Positions 32,147 through 42,893 are shown, numbered from the stretch's first letter. The stretch is DNA of 64,000 bases from Gemella sp. (GCA_030529855.1 JAUMWC010000004.1:31998-95997), one strand, 5' to 3'. Notes: generated by a model from the sequence alone, not told the origin. Numbers and translations are program-made.

Positions 32147-33418
32147 TTAGATATTCTTATGTTTATTGTTGTTATGAAGTTCTTGATATGTATCTTGAAT
32201 AAGTGGTTCTTCGTAATTAGTGTCATCTTCAAAACTAGCGGCATATTCATTTTCTTCAAAATCTTCTTCGTATTCTTCAGTGTCAGCTAGTTGTTCATAG
32301 TAGATTGTATTATTAATTTTTAATATTATAGCGAAGAGTATTGAGTTTGCGACAAGTGAACTTCCACCATAACTGATAAATGGTAAACTTATACCTATTA
32401 CTGGAATCATAGCAGTAGTAGAATAAGTATTTATAATAAATGGAAACGCTAGGGTGAATACAGCTAATATTGTGAAATAATAACTGAAATTACCATGTTG
32501 ACATTTTTTCGCAATTCTAAGAATATACAATAAAAATACTAAGTATAAAGCTATGAATAGAAAACTACCCATAAATCCAAAACTTTTAGCTATTACAGTG
32601 AATATAAAATCATTATATAGTTCAGGTACAAAATGAGTATTTTCTGAAAAGGTACCTGTAAGGCTACCTTTTGAAATTTCTTTTAGGACTAAATTACTTT
32701 GATATGAAAAATCAAGTCTAAATGATTCAGGGTATATCCAAGATAATATACGATTAGATTGATAGTTTTTAAATCCAATTATATTTAAAAGTTTTGGGAA
32801 ATACATTGCAGCAGCAATAATTAAACCTATAGCAAATAATATTATTACGTATATTCGCAAGAATGTTTTATTTTTACTTGATACTATAAATGCTAATAGT
32901 AAGAACAGAAAGATGAAAAATAGGGCATTACCTAAATCATTTTCTTTAGCTATTAGGAAAAAAGGAATAGCTATTATAAGTCCTAATTCTAGTAATTTAA
33001 CAATATCAGGTAGTTTATGAAAATGTTCTTGTTTTAATAGTAAACTTACGGCTGCTACTGTAGAGATTTTTGCAAATTCAGAAGGTTGAACTGTGAAAAG
33101 TCCAAAATTGAACCAAGCTTTTGCTCCATTAGTAGTAGGTGCTATACTTTCTGGCATTACTAAGAGTAATAGAAGTGCAGCTATACTGAATAAAAATAGA
33201 ACTATACTAAATTTTTCTAATGTAAAAATATCAATTTTTTGTATTAGATATATTAAACCTAATGAAACTATAAAGAATAGAATTTGTTTAATAAATAGGG
33301 TCGGATTTGCTCCATTACTATATTCAGCTAAGAATATCGAAGTTATACTAGTGAATACTAGTAAGAAGTAAAAGGAAAGTAAAATTATATTTCCCCTATC
33401 TGTTAAAAAAGTTTTCAA
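32147..33418 (-). CDS. rodA: SEDS glycosyltransferase, RodA-type (FtsW/RodA/SpoVE family)
   Basis: This is the second SEDS protein in the window, 423 residues with about ten membrane helices. The family signature ISLPFISYGGSSLVANS is near the end, followed by an acidic cytosolic tail of about 50 residues. The catalytic loop reads FVPELYNDFIFTVIAKSFGFMGS, keeping the Asp but with LYND where HTD is usual. TTG 33418 is chosen: on the minus strand AAGGAG lies eight bases before it, while the upstream in-frame ATG lacks a ribosome site. RodA polymerises glycan strands during elongation; in a coccoid cell it may serve peripheral growth. Confidence 0.83.
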   Translation of the reverse strand: MKTFLTDRGNIILLSFYFLLVFTSITSIFLAEYSNGANPTLFIKQILFFIVSLGLIYLIQKIDIFTLEKFSIVLFLFSIAALLLLLVMPESIAPTTNGAKAWFNFGLFTVQPSEFAKISTVAAVSLLLKQEHFHKLPDIVKLLELGLIIAIPFFLIAKENDLGNALFFIFLFLLLAFIVSSKNKTFLRIYVIILFAIGLIIAAAMYFPKLLNIIGFKNYQSNRILSWIYPESFRLDFSYQSNLVLKEISKGSLTGTFSENTHFVPELYNDFIFTVIAKSFGFMGSFLFIALYLVFLLYILRIAKKCQHGNFSYYFTILAVFTLAFPFIINTYSTTAMIPVIGISLPFISYGGSSLVANSILFAIILKINNTIYYEQLADTEEYEEDFEENEYAASFEDDTNYEEPLIQDTYQELHNNNKHKNI

Positions 33419-33446
33419 ATTTATCAACTCCTTATCATTTGCAATA

Positions 33447-33475
33447 ATTATACAACAGCGAAAATACAAATGCAA
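33447..33475 (-). promoter_or_regulatory. Promoter of rodA
   Basis: On the minus strand TTGCAT (33475-33470) and a perfect TATAAT (33452-33447) are 17 bp apart, just upstream of the rodA ribosome site. It diverges from mutS. Confidence 0.8.
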
Positions 33476-33516
33476 TGATAAGATTTTAATTTAAAATTTA
33501 AGAAAGTAGGTATTTT

Positions 33517-36066
33517 ATGAAATATACACCAATGATAGAACAGTATCTTAAGATAAAAAAAGAGTATTCGGATTGTTTTTTATTTTATAGATTAGGTGAT
33601 TTTTATGAAATGTTTTTTGAAGATGCTGTAGAAGCGTCTAAGATACTAGAGATTACATTGACTGGTAGGGAAGCTGGAGGTGGAGAAAAAATCCCCATGT
33701 GCGGAGTACCGTTTCATTCTTCAGCAACGTATATTGATGTGTTAGTTAATGCAGGACATAAAGTTGCTATTTGTGAGCAAGTTACTCCAGCAGAACAAGG
33801 AAAAATAGTAGAGAGAAAAGTAGTAAGGGTTATTACACCTGGAACGTATATGCATTATAAAAACTTAGATGAGAATAATTATCTAGGAGCAGTATATATA
33901 GAAAATTCTAACTTTTATTTGGCTTATGCTGATATAATGACAGGGGAAGCTAAGTCTATCGTTTTTTCTACAATGGAAGAAATAATTGATGAAATTTCTA
34001 AAAAAAATATAAAAGAAGTTTTGAATTTAGGCGAAACTGTTGAGAAATTTAATCAAGTATATTTAACTGCTAGAGAAATTGAGCGAGATTTAGAGTACAG
34101 TAATACTAATGCAGTAGTTAATGATATTCAAAAATTAGTTTGTAATAATTTATTAAGATATATAGAAGAAACTCAATCAATAGATGTAAATAATATTAAG
34201 AATTTTGAAGTATATTTTAAAGATAAGTATTTATATATGACTAATTATTCATTAAAAAATCTTGAAGTTAGTCAGAATATTGCTAATTCTAGTAAAAAAG
34301 GTTCATTGCTAAGTGTAATAGACAAAACAAAGACTTCAGCAGGTTCTAGGAAAATAAAGTTTTGGTTAGAAAATCCATTAGTTAATTTAGAGCAAATTAA
34401 ATCAAGACAAGAGATTGTTTCTGACTTTTTATCTAATTATTTTGTAAGAATGGATATTCAAAACGCTTTGAGAGAAGTATACGATTTAGAGAGAATAGCA
34501 ACTAAACTTGCTTATAATATAGTTACTCCAAAAGAGTTGTTAAATCTTAAAAATACAATTGATAGAATCCCAGAAATAAAATCTTTACTAAGTGACATGA
34601 ATTCTAAAAATATTGCTAATCTTAATGCAGAAATTGATTCTTTAGAGAGGCTTAATGAGTTTTTAAAAAATTCTATCAATAATCAAGCAGGAAATACTGT
34701 AAAAGAAGGTAATGTAATTAAGCAAGGTTATAACGAAGAGTTAGATAAGTATAGACACGCTAAAGAAAATGCTAGTAATATGTTATTAGAAGTAGAGTTA
34801 AGAGAGAAAGAAAAGACAGGTGTGAAAACTCTTAAAATAGGTTATAACAAGATATTTGGTTACTATATTGAGATAACTAAAACAGCTTTAAAAGATTTGG
34901 ATACAGATAGCTTAGGATATATTAGAAAACAAACTCTATCAAATTGTGAAAGATATATTTCGGAAGAATTGAAAGAAATTGAAGAGTATATATTAAATTC
35001 CGCTTCAAATATTGAAGATTTAGAATTACAGTTGTTCCAAGAAGTAAAAGAAAAAATTAAACAGTATATTCCTGAATTACAAAAATTAGCAGATAAATTG
35101 AGTGAATTAGATGTTTATATAGCTTTATCAAATGTTGCAGAAGAATTTAATTATGTTAAGCCAGATTTCAATACGGAAAAAATAGTAGATATAACAGACG
35201 CCAGACACCCTATAGTAGAAAGAATGGTAAGAACAGATACTTATGTAAGTAATGATTGTAGTTTTTCTAGTCAAGACAATATATTACTAATAACAGGTCC
35301 TAATATGTCTGGTAAATCAACTTATATGAGACAACTTGCTCTAATTGTAATTTTAGCTCAGATAGGGTCTTATGTACCTTGCAGTAAGGCTAATTTACCA
35401 ATTTTTGATAAGATATTTACAAGGATAGGGGCTTCAGATGATTTAGCTGGTGGAAAATCTACCTTTATGGTAGAGATGATTGAAGCAAAAAATGCGTTAT
35501 TAGAATCAACGAACAACTCATTATTAATTTTTGATGAGATAGGTAGAGGAACGTCAACTTATGATGGTATAGCCTTGGCACAATCAATACTGGAGTATAT
35601 TAATACTAAGATTCGTTGTAAAACGTTGTTTTCTACTCATTACCATGAATTAACGAAACTGGAAGAAAGTAAAAAAGGTATAAAGAATATCCATGTATCC
35701 GCAAAAGAGGATAATGGTCAATTAATATTTTTATATAAAGTTAACCAAGGTGCAATTGAGAAAAGTTATGGAATTCATGTAGCTCAATTAGCAGAATTGC
35801 CGAAAGAAATTATAGAAAATGCCAATAGTATCCTTAAGGACTTGGAGCAAGGGAATACATCTTATAAAGAAGTAAGTGTTAAGGAAGAAAAAGCTAAAGT
35901 TGTAAAAGAAGAAGTATTTACTAAATTATCATTTGATTTAGATGACGATACAGAAAAATATAAGGAAGTAGAAAATATTTTAAATGATGTTGATTTATTA
36001 AATACTACTCCGTTACAAGCTATAAATATATTAAGTAAACTGAAAGAAAATTTGAATAAGAGGTAG
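33517..36066 (+). CDS. mutS: DNA mismatch recognition protein MutS
   Basis: MutS binds mismatches and starts repair with MutL. The 849-residue protein begins with the mismatch-binding domain containing FYRLGDFYEMFFEDA (Phe-x-Glu motif). Connector, lever and clamp domains follow, then the ATPase domain with GPNMSGKSTYMRQ, the signature segment GASDDLAGGKSTFMVEM, Walker B LLIFDEIGRGTSTYDG and FSTHYHEL. Length and order are typical of MutS1. mutL follows after 4 bp. Confidence 0.97.
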   Translation: MKYTPMIEQYLKIKKEYSDCFLFYRLGDFYEMFFEDAVEASKILEITLTGREAGGGEKIPMCGVPFHSSATYIDVLVNAGHKVAICEQVTPAEQGKIVERKVVRVITPGTYMHYKNLDENNYLGAVYIENSNFYLAYADIMTGEAKSIVFSTMEEIIDEISKKNIKEVLNLGETVEKFNQVYLTAREIERDLEYSNTNAVVNDIQKLVCNNLLRYIEETQSIDVNNIKNFEVYFKDKYLYMTNYSLKNLEVSQNIANSSKKGSLLSVIDKTKTSAGSRKIKFWLENPLVNLEQIKSRQEIVSDFLSNYFVRMDIQNALREVYDLERIATKLAYNIVTPKELLNLKNTIDRIPEIKSLLSDMNSKNIANLNAEIDSLERLNEFLKNSINNQAGNTVKEGNVIKQGYNEELDKYRHAKENASNMLLEVELREKEKTGVKTLKIGYNKIFGYYIEITKTALKDLDTDSLGYIRKQTLSNCERYISEELKEIEEYILNSASNIEDLELQLFQEVKEKIKQYIPELQKLADKLSELDVYIALSNVAEEFNYVKPDFNTEKIVDITDARHPIVERMVRTDTYVSNDCSFSSQDNILLITGPNMSGKSTYMRQLALIVILAQIGSYVPCSKANLPIFDKIFTRIGASDDLAGGKSTFMVEMIEAKNALLESTNNSLLIFDEIGRGTSTYDGIALAQSILEYINTKIRCKTLFSTHYHELTKLEESKKGIKNIHVSAKEDNGQLIFLYKVNQGAIEKSYGIHVAQLAELPKEIIENANSILKDLEQGNTSYKEVSVKEEKAKVVKEEVFTKLSFDLDDDTEKYKEVENILNDVDLLNTTPLQAINILSKLKENLNKR

Positions 36067-36070
36067 ATTT

Positions 36071-37948
36071 ATGGGAATAATAAATATCTTATCAACAACA
36101 CTTGCTGATAAGATAGCAGCAGGAGAAGTTGTTGAACGTCCTGCTTCTGTTGTTAAAGAATTATTAGAAAATTCTTTGGATGCAGGTAGCGATAATATAA
36201 AAATTATAATAAAAGAATTTGGTATAGAAGAGATAAGAATTATTGATAATGGTAGTGGAATTTCAAATGATGATATAGAAAAAGCATTTATGAGACATGC
36301 TACTAGTAAAATTAAGTCTGACTACGATTTATTTCATATTGAAACTTTAGGGTTCAGAGGAGAAGCCTTAGCCAGTATAGCTTCTGTTTCTAATATAGAA
36401 ATAAAGTCTTGTGCAGGAGAAAAACAAGGGAAGATATTAGAGATAAGTGGAGGAGAAATTAAGTCTAATTCTTATTATGCTCCAATTAAGGGGACAGATA
36501 TATCTGTAAAGAATTTATTTTTTAATACTCCAGCAAGACTGAAATATTTGAAAAATAAATATACAGAGCAGGGAGCAATAGTAACAATAGTCCAAAAATT
36601 AGCTTTATCTAATCCTAAAGTTTCTTTCGAATTAGTAGTAGATGATAAAGTAATGCTTAAAACTTATGGAGACGGTGATGTTAGAAAGTTGATTTCTAAA
36701 GTTTATAATTTTTCTATAGCTAAAAATATGCTTGAATTCACTAAAGAGAATGATGATTATAAATTGTCAGTCTATATATCAAAACCTGAAGAAACTAGGT
36801 CTAATAAGTCGTACATAAATATTTTTATAAATGGTAGATATATAAAAAATTATGCTATACAAAATGCGGTAATAGATGCTTATGGAACATTGTTGATGAA
36901 GAATAGATATCCTATAGCAATTTTGAATATAGAGATGAACCCAGTTTTATTAGATGTCAATGTACATCCTACTAAGCAAGAGGTAAGGCTTTCGAAAGAA
37001 AATGAATTAATAGAAATCATAAAACTAGGGATAAAGGAGAGATTGTCTAATAATACATATATTCCTGACGGAATAAATAATGTTATTAGAAAAAAAGAAA
37101 AAGAATCAGTACAGCTTGATTTTACAGAAAGTCTGGATAATAGTTATAAGATTGATAAAAAGTCTTCTCATACGGATAGTTATTCTGAATTAGATACTAG
37201 AAAAGGAAATAATATTATTAATAGAACTAGTTCTATTAAAGAAGAAGTGTCTAATTTTAATTATTTTGTAGAGATAGAAGATGAAGAATTCAATACAGTT
37301 GAAATTCCAGAGAGTAACGAAATAAAAGTTAGAGAGACATTTGAAGAGATAGAGGAAGTTTCTGAAAAAAGATTGCCCCAAATTAATGTTTTAACACAAA
37401 TTTTTAAAACTTATATTTTAGGAGAGACTGGAGATGAATTATATCTTATCGACCAACATGCAGCCCAGGAGAGATATAATTTCGAGAGGTTTCAAAAGTT
37501 ATTTTCAGAACATAGATATGGCGCTAAGCAATTATTGATTCCTTTAGTTTTTAATTTTTCTACTGAAGAGATGGGAAATATTAATAATATATTAGAGCAA
37601 TTAGCGGAATTGCAAATTGATTTACAAGAATTTGGTAATAATTCTTATGTGTTACGATATTATCCTGTTTGGATTGAAGAGGATATAGAGGGTACAATAA
37701 GAGAGATAATTGAGAAAATTACAAAGAATAAATCAATTACTTTTAAAGAATTAAGGCATGATGCTATTGCAATGGCTAGTTGTAAAGCTTCTATAAAAGC
37801 TAATCAAGTTTTAAATATTGAAGAGATGAGAAAAGTAGTAGAAGATTTATATTCGTGTGAAAATCCTTTTACCTGTCCACACGGACGTCCAATAATAAGT
37901 AAATTAACTAAAACAGATTTAGAGAAGATGTTTAAGAGAATAGTGTGA
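36071..37948 (+). CDS. mutL: DNA mismatch repair protein MutL
   Basis: The 625-residue protein has the GHKL ATPase motifs ELLENSLDAG, IIDNGSGI and LGFRGEALASI at the N-terminus, and the linker is about 110 residues of variable sequence. The C-terminal domain carries the nicking-endonuclease motif DQHAAQERYNFE, with ACKASIKANQ and CPHGRP as further metal-site elements. This MutL is therefore probably an active nickase, as in other bacteria lacking MutH. It is co-transcribed with mutS. Confidence 0.96.
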   Translation: MGIINILSTTLADKIAAGEVVERPASVVKELLENSLDAGSDNIKIIIKEFGIEEIRIIDNGSGISNDDIEKAFMRHATSKIKSDYDLFHIETLGFRGEALASIASVSNIEIKSCAGEKQGKILEISGGEIKSNSYYAPIKGTDISVKNLFFNTPARLKYLKNKYTEQGAIVTIVQKLALSNPKVSFELVVDDKVMLKTYGDGDVRKLISKVYNFSIAKNMLEFTKENDDYKLSVYISKPEETRSNKSYINIFINGRYIKNYAIQNAVIDAYGTLLMKNRYPIAILNIEMNPVLLDVNVHPTKQEVRLSKENELIEIIKLGIKERLSNNTYIPDGINNVIRKKEKESVQLDFTESLDNSYKIDKKSSHTDSYSELDTRKGNNIINRTSSIKEEVSNFNYFVEIEDEEFNTVEIPESNEIKVRETFEEIEEVSEKRLPQINVLTQIFKTYILGETGDELYLIDQHAAQERYNFERFQKLFSEHRYGAKQLLIPLVFNFSTEEMGNINNILEQLAELQIDLQEFGNNSYVLRYYPVWIEEDIEGTIREIIEKITKNKSITFKELRHDAIAMASCKASIKANQVLNIEEMRKVVEDLYSCENPFTCPHGRPIISKLTKTDLEKMFKRIV

Positions 37949-37970
37949 TTTTAGAAAAGAAGGTAGAGAT

Positions 37971-38882
37971 ATGAAAATACCGATAATTTCAATTGTAGGA
38001 GCAACTGCTGTTGGTAAAACAGCTTTGAGTATCCAGTTAGCAAATAAATACAATGCAGAGATTATATCTATAGATAGTGTTCAAATATATAAGAAATTTG
38101 ATATAGGTTCTGCAAAAATTAAAGAAGAGGAAATGGAAGGAGTAGTGCATCACTTGATTGATGTATTAGAGCCAACTCAAGATTTTTCTGTTTATGATTT
38201 TCAGAAAGTAGCACGAGAAAAAATTGAAGATATCCACAGTAGAGGAAAATTACCTATATTGATTGGCGGAAGTGGATATTATATGAATGCAGTTATATAT
38301 GATTATAGATTTGTAGAACGCGAAGAAAATGTGAAAAACATTAGTTTAGAGGAAATGCTAGCATATTTAGAAAGTAATTTTCCAGATACCTATGCGGCTC
38401 TTGATAAGCATAATGAAAGAAGAGTTATGAATGCTTATAATAACGTTATATCATCGGGAGAATCTACGGAAAACAATAAGACAGGTTCTAATGTTTTTTG
38501 TAAATACCATCCACATGTTATTGTTTTAGATAGACCTAGAGAAATTTTGTATGATAGAATAAATAAAAGAGTAGATATCATGTTAAAGGAAGGGCTTGTT
38601 GAAGAAGTTAGAGAAATAGCTAATGAGTATGGGCGAGAACTTCAAGCAATGTCTTCTATCGGATATAAAGAAGTGTTAAATTATTTAGATGGGCAAATAT
38701 CTCAAGAAAAATTAGCAGAAGATATCGCTCAAAATTCTAGAAGATATGCTAAGAGACAATTAACTTGGTTTAGAAATAAGTTGGTAGATAAACATTGGTA
38801 TAATTTAGAAGAAACAGAGTATTCTAAAATAGAAGAAGATATTAATGAATTTTTAGGTAGTATTTTTGATGAAAATAAGTAG
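37971..38882 (+). CDS. miaA: tRNA dimethylallyltransferase
   Basis: MiaA adds a dimethylallyl group to A37 of tRNAs reading codons that begin with U. The 303-residue protein has P-loop GATAVGKTALS, the ISIDSVQIYKKFDIGSAK segment (usually SDSMQVYRxMDIGTAK), HHLIDV, GGSGYYMNAV and the C-terminal SSIGYKEV and AKRQLTWFRN motifs. It follows mutL by 22 bp and overlaps recX by 14 bp. Confidence 0.95.
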   Translation: MKIPIISIVGATAVGKTALSIQLANKYNAEIISIDSVQIYKKFDIGSAKIKEEEMEGVVHHLIDVLEPTQDFSVYDFQKVAREKIEDIHSRGKLPILIGGSGYYMNAVIYDYRFVEREENVKNISLEEMLAYLESNFPDTYAALDKHNERRVMNAYNNVISSGESTENNKTGSNVFCKYHPHVIVLDRPREILYDRINKRVDIMLKEGLVEEVREIANEYGRELQAMSSIGYKEVLNYLDGQISQEKLAEDIAQNSRRYAKRQLTWFRNKLVDKHWYNLEETEYSKIEEDINEFLGSIFDENK

Positions 38883-39660
38883 TATTACAAAACTGAAAAA
38901 ATTATATAAAGTGACTTTAGAAAATAAAGATGAATTTTATTTACATGAAGATACATTGATTAAATACAATTTTTTTAAGAATAAAGAAGTTACTGAACAA
39001 GAATTAATAGATGTGCAGGTGTACGACAAAAATGAATCTGCTTTTACTACAGCTTTAAATTATCTTAGTTATGGAATGAAAAGTGAATATGAAATTGGGG
39101 AATACTTATTAAAAAAAGAATACCTAGAAGAAAATATTGTGTTCGCTATAAAAAAATTAAGAAAACATAAATACATTGATGATTTTAATTATGCTCAAAC
39201 ATATACTAGAGATAGATTTTTATCAAAGTTAAAAGGTCCTGAGTATATTAGGAAGCAGTTAAAAGAAAAGAAAATCCAAGATGACTATATAGAAAAAGCC
39301 ATAATCGACATATGCATAAGTAAACAAGTCAATGATAATGTATATAGATTAATTTCTAAGGAATTTAATAAATCTTCGTTGCCAGAAAATAAAAAAATTC
39401 AAAAAATAACTACTAAACTTTATACAAATGGATATTCTTTTGATATAATTAAATCTGTGTTTACTCAATTTTTAAGTGAGCATAACTCAGAAGAAACAGA
39501 TAAACTTATAATAGTTAAATATTATGAGAAAGCATATTCTAAGTTATCAAGAAAATATGATGATAAATATAAACTAAAACAAAAAATAATTGAAAAATTA
39601 ATGAGAGATGGGTTTTCTTATGATGATATAAAAGATTATCTATCACAAATAGAATTTTAG
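38869..39660 (+). CDS. recX: RecX-family regulator of RecA
   Basis: RecX proteins bind and modulate RecA filaments. The 263-residue product has the tandem three-helix repeats typical of the long Bacillota form: ALNYLSYGMKSEYEIGEYLLKKEY, RKHKYIDDFNYAQTYTRDRF, LKGPEYIRKQLKEKKI and a final KLKQKIIEKLMRDGFSYDDIKDYL. ATG 38869 is preferred over the adjacent TTG 38866. It overlaps the end of miaA, which suggests translational coupling. There is no recA nearby. Confidence 0.88.
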   Translation: MKISSITKLKKLYKVTLENKDEFYLHEDTLIKYNFFKNKEVTEQELIDVQVYDKNESAFTTALNYLSYGMKSEYEIGEYLLKKEYLEENIVFAIKKLRKHKYIDDFNYAQTYTRDRFLSKLKGPEYIRKQLKEKKIQDDYIEKAIIDICISKQVNDNVYRLISKEFNKSSLPENKKIQKITTKLYTNGYSFDIIKSVFTQFLSEHNSEETDKLIIVKYYEKAYSKLSRKYDDKYKLKQKIIEKLMRDGFSYDDIKDYLSQIEF

Positions 39661-39672
39661 AGGAATAAAAAT

Positions 39673-41490
39673 ATGGATAAAAGAAATGAAAGGCAAAAGA
39701 AAATAAGAAACTTTTCTATAATTGCCCACATAGACCACGGAAAATCAACTTTAGCAGACAGAATTTTAGAAAAAACAAAGGCTATCGAATCAAGAGAAAT
39801 GAAAGCACAACTTCTAGATTCTATGGATATTGAGAGAGAACGTGGGATAACAATTAAATTAAATGCTGTACAATTGAAATATACAGCTAAAGATGGTGAG
39901 GAATATATTTTCCATTTGATAGACACACCGGGACACGTAGACTTTACTTATGAAGTATCACGTTCATTAGCTGCTTGTGAAGGAGCTATATTAGTAGTAG
40001 ATGCTGCGCAAGGGATAGAAGCTCAAACTCTAGCAAATGTTTATTTAGCTTTAGATAATAATCTAGAGATTATTCCTATTATCAATAAGATAGATTTACC
40101 TGCTGCTGATCCTGAGAAGGTTAAAGCAGAGATAGAAGATGTTATTGGTTTACCTACTGATGATATAGTATTAGCTTCAGCGAAAGCTGGTATAGGAATT
40201 GAAGAAATTTTAGAACAAATTGTTGAATATATACCAGCTCCAGCAGGTGATGCTAATGATCCACTTCAAGCTTTAATTTTTGACTCTGTATATGACCCTT
40301 ATAGAGGTGTTATTGTTTCAGTAAGAATCAAAAATGGTAGCGTAAAAGTTGGAGATAAAATTAAGATGATGTCAACTGGAAGTGTCTTTGATGTTACTGA
40401 AGTTGGAATTCATACACCAAAAGAAAAATCAGTAGATGAACTAACAGTAGGTGATGTAGGTTACATTTGTGCCTCTATTAAAAATGTTAGTGAAACTAGA
40501 GTGGGGGATACCATTACTTCAGCAAGTAATCCAGCTCAAGAAGCATTACCAGGGTATCGTAAATTGAATCCTATGGTATACTGTGGTTTATATCCAATAG
40601 ATTCAGCTAAATATAACGATTTAAGAGAAGCGTTAGAAAAATTAGAGATAAATGATTCAGCTTTACAATTTGAAGCTGAGACATCACAAGCATTAGGATT
40701 TGGATTTAGATGTGGATTCTTAGGTATGTTACATATGGAAATTATTCAAGAACGTATTGAGCGTGAATTTAATATCGATATTATTGCAACTGCTCCGTCG
40801 GTTGTTTATGAAGTAGAGTTAACTGATGGATCTAGCGTGGATGTTTCGAATCCATCAGAAATGCCAGACCCACAAAAAATAAGTCAAATAAAAGAACCGT
40901 ATGTAAAAGCAAGTGTAATGGTACCTAACGATTATGTAGGTTCAGTAATGGAATTATGTCAGAAAAAACGTGGTATTTTCATTAATATGGATTATATAGA
41001 CTCATCACGTGTTAACATAACTTATGATATGCCACTTTCTGAAATAGTATTCGACTTCTTTGATCAATTGAAATCAAATACAAAAGGGTATGCTTCATTT
41101 GATTATGAAATGACAGGATATCAAGCTAGTAATCTTGTTAAGATGGATATCTTATTAAATGGTGATCAAGTCGATGCATTAAGTTTCATTGTACATAGAG
41201 ATTTTGCTTACCACAGAGGTAAGGCCATAGTAGAAAAACTTAAAAAGTTAATACCTAGGCAACAATTTGAAATACCTGTTCAAGCTGCAATCGGTAATAA
41301 GATTGTATCTCGTGAAACAATTAAAGCTGTTCGTAAAAATGTAATTGCAAAATGTTACGGTGGAGATATTTCTAGGAAGAAAAAACTTTTAGAAAACCAG
41401 AAAAAAGGTAAAGAGCGTATGAAAGCAGTAGGAAGTGTAGAAGTTCCTCAAGATGCATTCATGGCTGTATTAAAAATGGATGAAGAATAG
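39673..41490 (+). CDS. lepA: Elongation factor 4 (LepA)
   Basis: LepA is a ribosome-dependent GTPase linked to translation initiation and back-translocation. The 605-residue protein has the G motifs [21 protein letters not shown] and [10 protein letters not shown], the LepA switch region [13 protein letters not shown], and the family-specific C-terminal domain with [29 protein letters not shown] sequence (here [19 protein letters not shown]). It lies 12 bp after recX; hemW overlaps its 3' end, which matches the common lepA-hemW pairing. Confidence 0.97.
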   Translation: MDKRNERQKKIRNFSIIAHIDHGKSTLADRILEKTKAIESREMKAQLLDSMDIERERGITIKLNAVQLKYTAKDGEEYIFHLIDTPGHVDFTYEVSRSLAACEGAILVVDAAQGIEAQTLANVYLALDNNLEIIPIINKIDLPAADPEKVKAEIEDVIGLPTDDIVLASAKAGIGIEEILEQIVEYIPAPAGDANDPLQALIFDSVYDPYRGVIVSVRIKNGSVKVGDKIKMMSTGSVFDVTEVGIHTPKEKSVDELTVGDVGYICASIKNVSETRVGDTITSASNPAQEALPGYRKLNPMVYCGLYPIDSAKYNDLREALEKLEINDSALQFEAETSQALGFGFRCGFLGMLHMEIIQERIEREFNIDIIATAPSVVYEVELTDGSSVDVSNPSEMPDPQKISQIKEPYVKASVMVPNDYVGSVMELCQKKRGIFINMDYIDSSRVNITYDMPLSEIVFDFFDQLKSNTKGYASFDYEMTGYQASNLVKMDILLNGDQVDALSFIVHRDFAYHRGKAIVEKLKKLIPRQQFEIPVQAAIGNKIVSRETIKAVRKNVIAKCYGGDISRKKKLLENQKKGKERMKAVGSVEVPQDAFMAVLKMDEE

Positions 41491-42592
41491 TAGTGGTGAA
41501 CGAAGAGGAATATATGTACATATTCCTCTTTGTGATTATAAGTGTCCTTATTGCAATTATGAAGCCGAAAAGGTTCATAATTTTAAATATGTAAACAAAT
41601 ATATCAGCTGTTTAGTTAAAGAAATTGATAATTTAAATATCGTAGGTAGTATCGTGACGATTTATATCGGTGGTGGAAATCCTAATTCACTTTCAGATGT
41701 CCATCTTGAAAAATTATTATCAGCAATAGCTAAAAAAGTAAATGTTAATTTATTACAAGAATATACTATTGAAGCTAAACCAAATAATCTAAGTATGGAT
41801 AGAATTTCTATTTTAAAAAAGTATGGAATTAATAGGGTGAGTATGCCTACTCAGGTTGTTAGTGCAGATAGTAGAGAACGAGTTGGATTACCTTATGATG
41901 ACGATTGTGTTCATTTAGCTATTTCCGCTCTTAATAATGCGGGTATTACTAATATAAGTTCTGACTTAATATTTCCAATACCTATGAAAATGAAATCCAT
42001 TCGAGAGGAAATTGAAAAAATTTTATCGTATAACATATGTAATATATCTTGTTATCCTATAGAAGAATTTTTGGATGATAGTAAAGGTAATCCAAAGGAT
42101 ATCTATGGGGAGATTATTGATAATTTGAATGCTAGGGAATTTAAACAATATGATTTATTAAATTTCGCAAAAAAAGGATATAAAAATATTCATAACTCAA
42201 ATTATTGGAGAAGAAAAGAATATTATGCTCTTGGAGCAGGGGCTCATGGTTTTATAAATGGTGAAAGATATTCAAATCATGAAGATATAGTGACGTATAT
42301 TAAAAAAATAGAGGAATTTGGTTCGGCTATTAAAGATATTTCTAAACTATCCAATATCGATTCTTTAGAAGAAGAGTTTTATTTAGGTTTACAATTATTA
42401 GCGGGAATAGACCTAAATAAAATAAATGAGAGATATTCAATTAATTTGGAAAAAGTGTATGGTTCAGTAATAGAAGAGCATATCTTAAAAGAAGAGGTAG
42501 TATTAGAAAATAATATTTTGAAATTAACAAAAAGAGGAATTATTAATTCCGATGATGTTTTATCAAATTTTTTACTTGATGATATTCAATAA
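41480..42592 (+). CDS. hemW: HemW-like radical SAM protein
   Basis: This 370-residue protein has the radical-SAM iron-sulfur motif CDYKCPYC, preceded by GIYVHIPL. The SAM-binding motif reads GGGNPNSL instead of the usual GGGTPTSL. The later segments [21 protein letters not shown] and [18 protein letters not shown] match HemW (formerly called oxygen-independent coproporphyrinogen oxidase), a heme-binding chaperone rather than a heme-synthesis enzyme. The start ATG 41480 lies inside lepA with an 11-bp overlap and no strong ribosome site, suggesting coupling. No heme biosynthesis genes are in the window. Confidence 0.88.
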   Translation: MKNSSGERRGIYVHIPLCDYKCPYCNYEAEKVHNFKYVNKYISCLVKEIDNLNIVGSIVTIYIGGGNPNSLSDVHLEKLLSAIAKKVNVNLLQEYTIEAKPNNLSMDRISILKKYGINRVSMPTQVVSADSRERVGLPYDDDCVHLAISALNNAGITNISSDLIFPIPMKMKSIREEIEKILSYNICNISCYPIEEFLDDSKGNPKDIYGEIIDNLNAREFKQYDLLNFAKKGYKNIHNSNYWRRKEYYALGAGAHGFINGERYSNHEDIVTYIKKIEEFGSAIKDISKLSNIDSLEEEFYLGLQLLAGIDLNKINERYSINLEKVYGSVIEEHILKEEVVLENNILKLTKRGIINSDDVLSNFLLDDIQ

Positions 42593-42604
42593 TTTTGTTA
42601 TACT
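42576..42604 (+). promoter_or_regulatory. Promoter of the SRP RNA gene
   Basis: TTGATG (42576-42581) and TATACT (42599-42604) are 17 bp apart, with TGT forming an extended -10. It begins inside the last codons of hemW, and the predicted start near 42611 coincides with the first conserved SRP RNA bases. Confidence 0.8.
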
Positions 42605-42610
42605 ATTAGA

Positions 42611-42878
42611 GTGCTAGGTGGGGAGTTAGCGGTGCCCTGTACTTGCAATCCGCTTTAGCAAGGCTGAATACCGAGATTCGGGTAAATATTGTGATGTCGA
42701 GTTTGACACGTAGTGTTGATATCAAGGCATCTTGCGACATAATACTTATGAACCATGTCAGGTCAGGAATGAAGCAGCATTAAGTAAGTTTTTATGGGTG
42801 CAAGTTTTTGTTAAGATTGAGCTGTCGATTAAACTAACGGTTGTGAAATTTATTCAACTCTCGGTTGCATTTTTATTT
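42611..42878 (+). ncRNA. ffs: Signal recognition particle RNA, large Bacillus type (scRNA)
   Basis: The transcript begins GTGCTAGGTGGGGAGTTAGC and continues GGTGCCCTGTA...GCAATCCGCTTTAGCA, the conserved Alu-domain start of the roughly 270-nt Bacillus SRP RNA. The Ffh-binding helix 8 is at about 42755-42785, with ATGAACCATGTCAGGTCAGG followed by AATGAAGCAGCATTAAG. The GGAA tetraloop is closed by A-U rather than the usual C-G. The RNA ends near a CAACTCTCGGTTG hairpin followed by T-rich sequence. The SRP receptor gene ftsY is also in the window (49198-50262); ffh is not. Confidence 0.93.
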
Positions 42879-42893
42879 TGTATTTATTAATTT

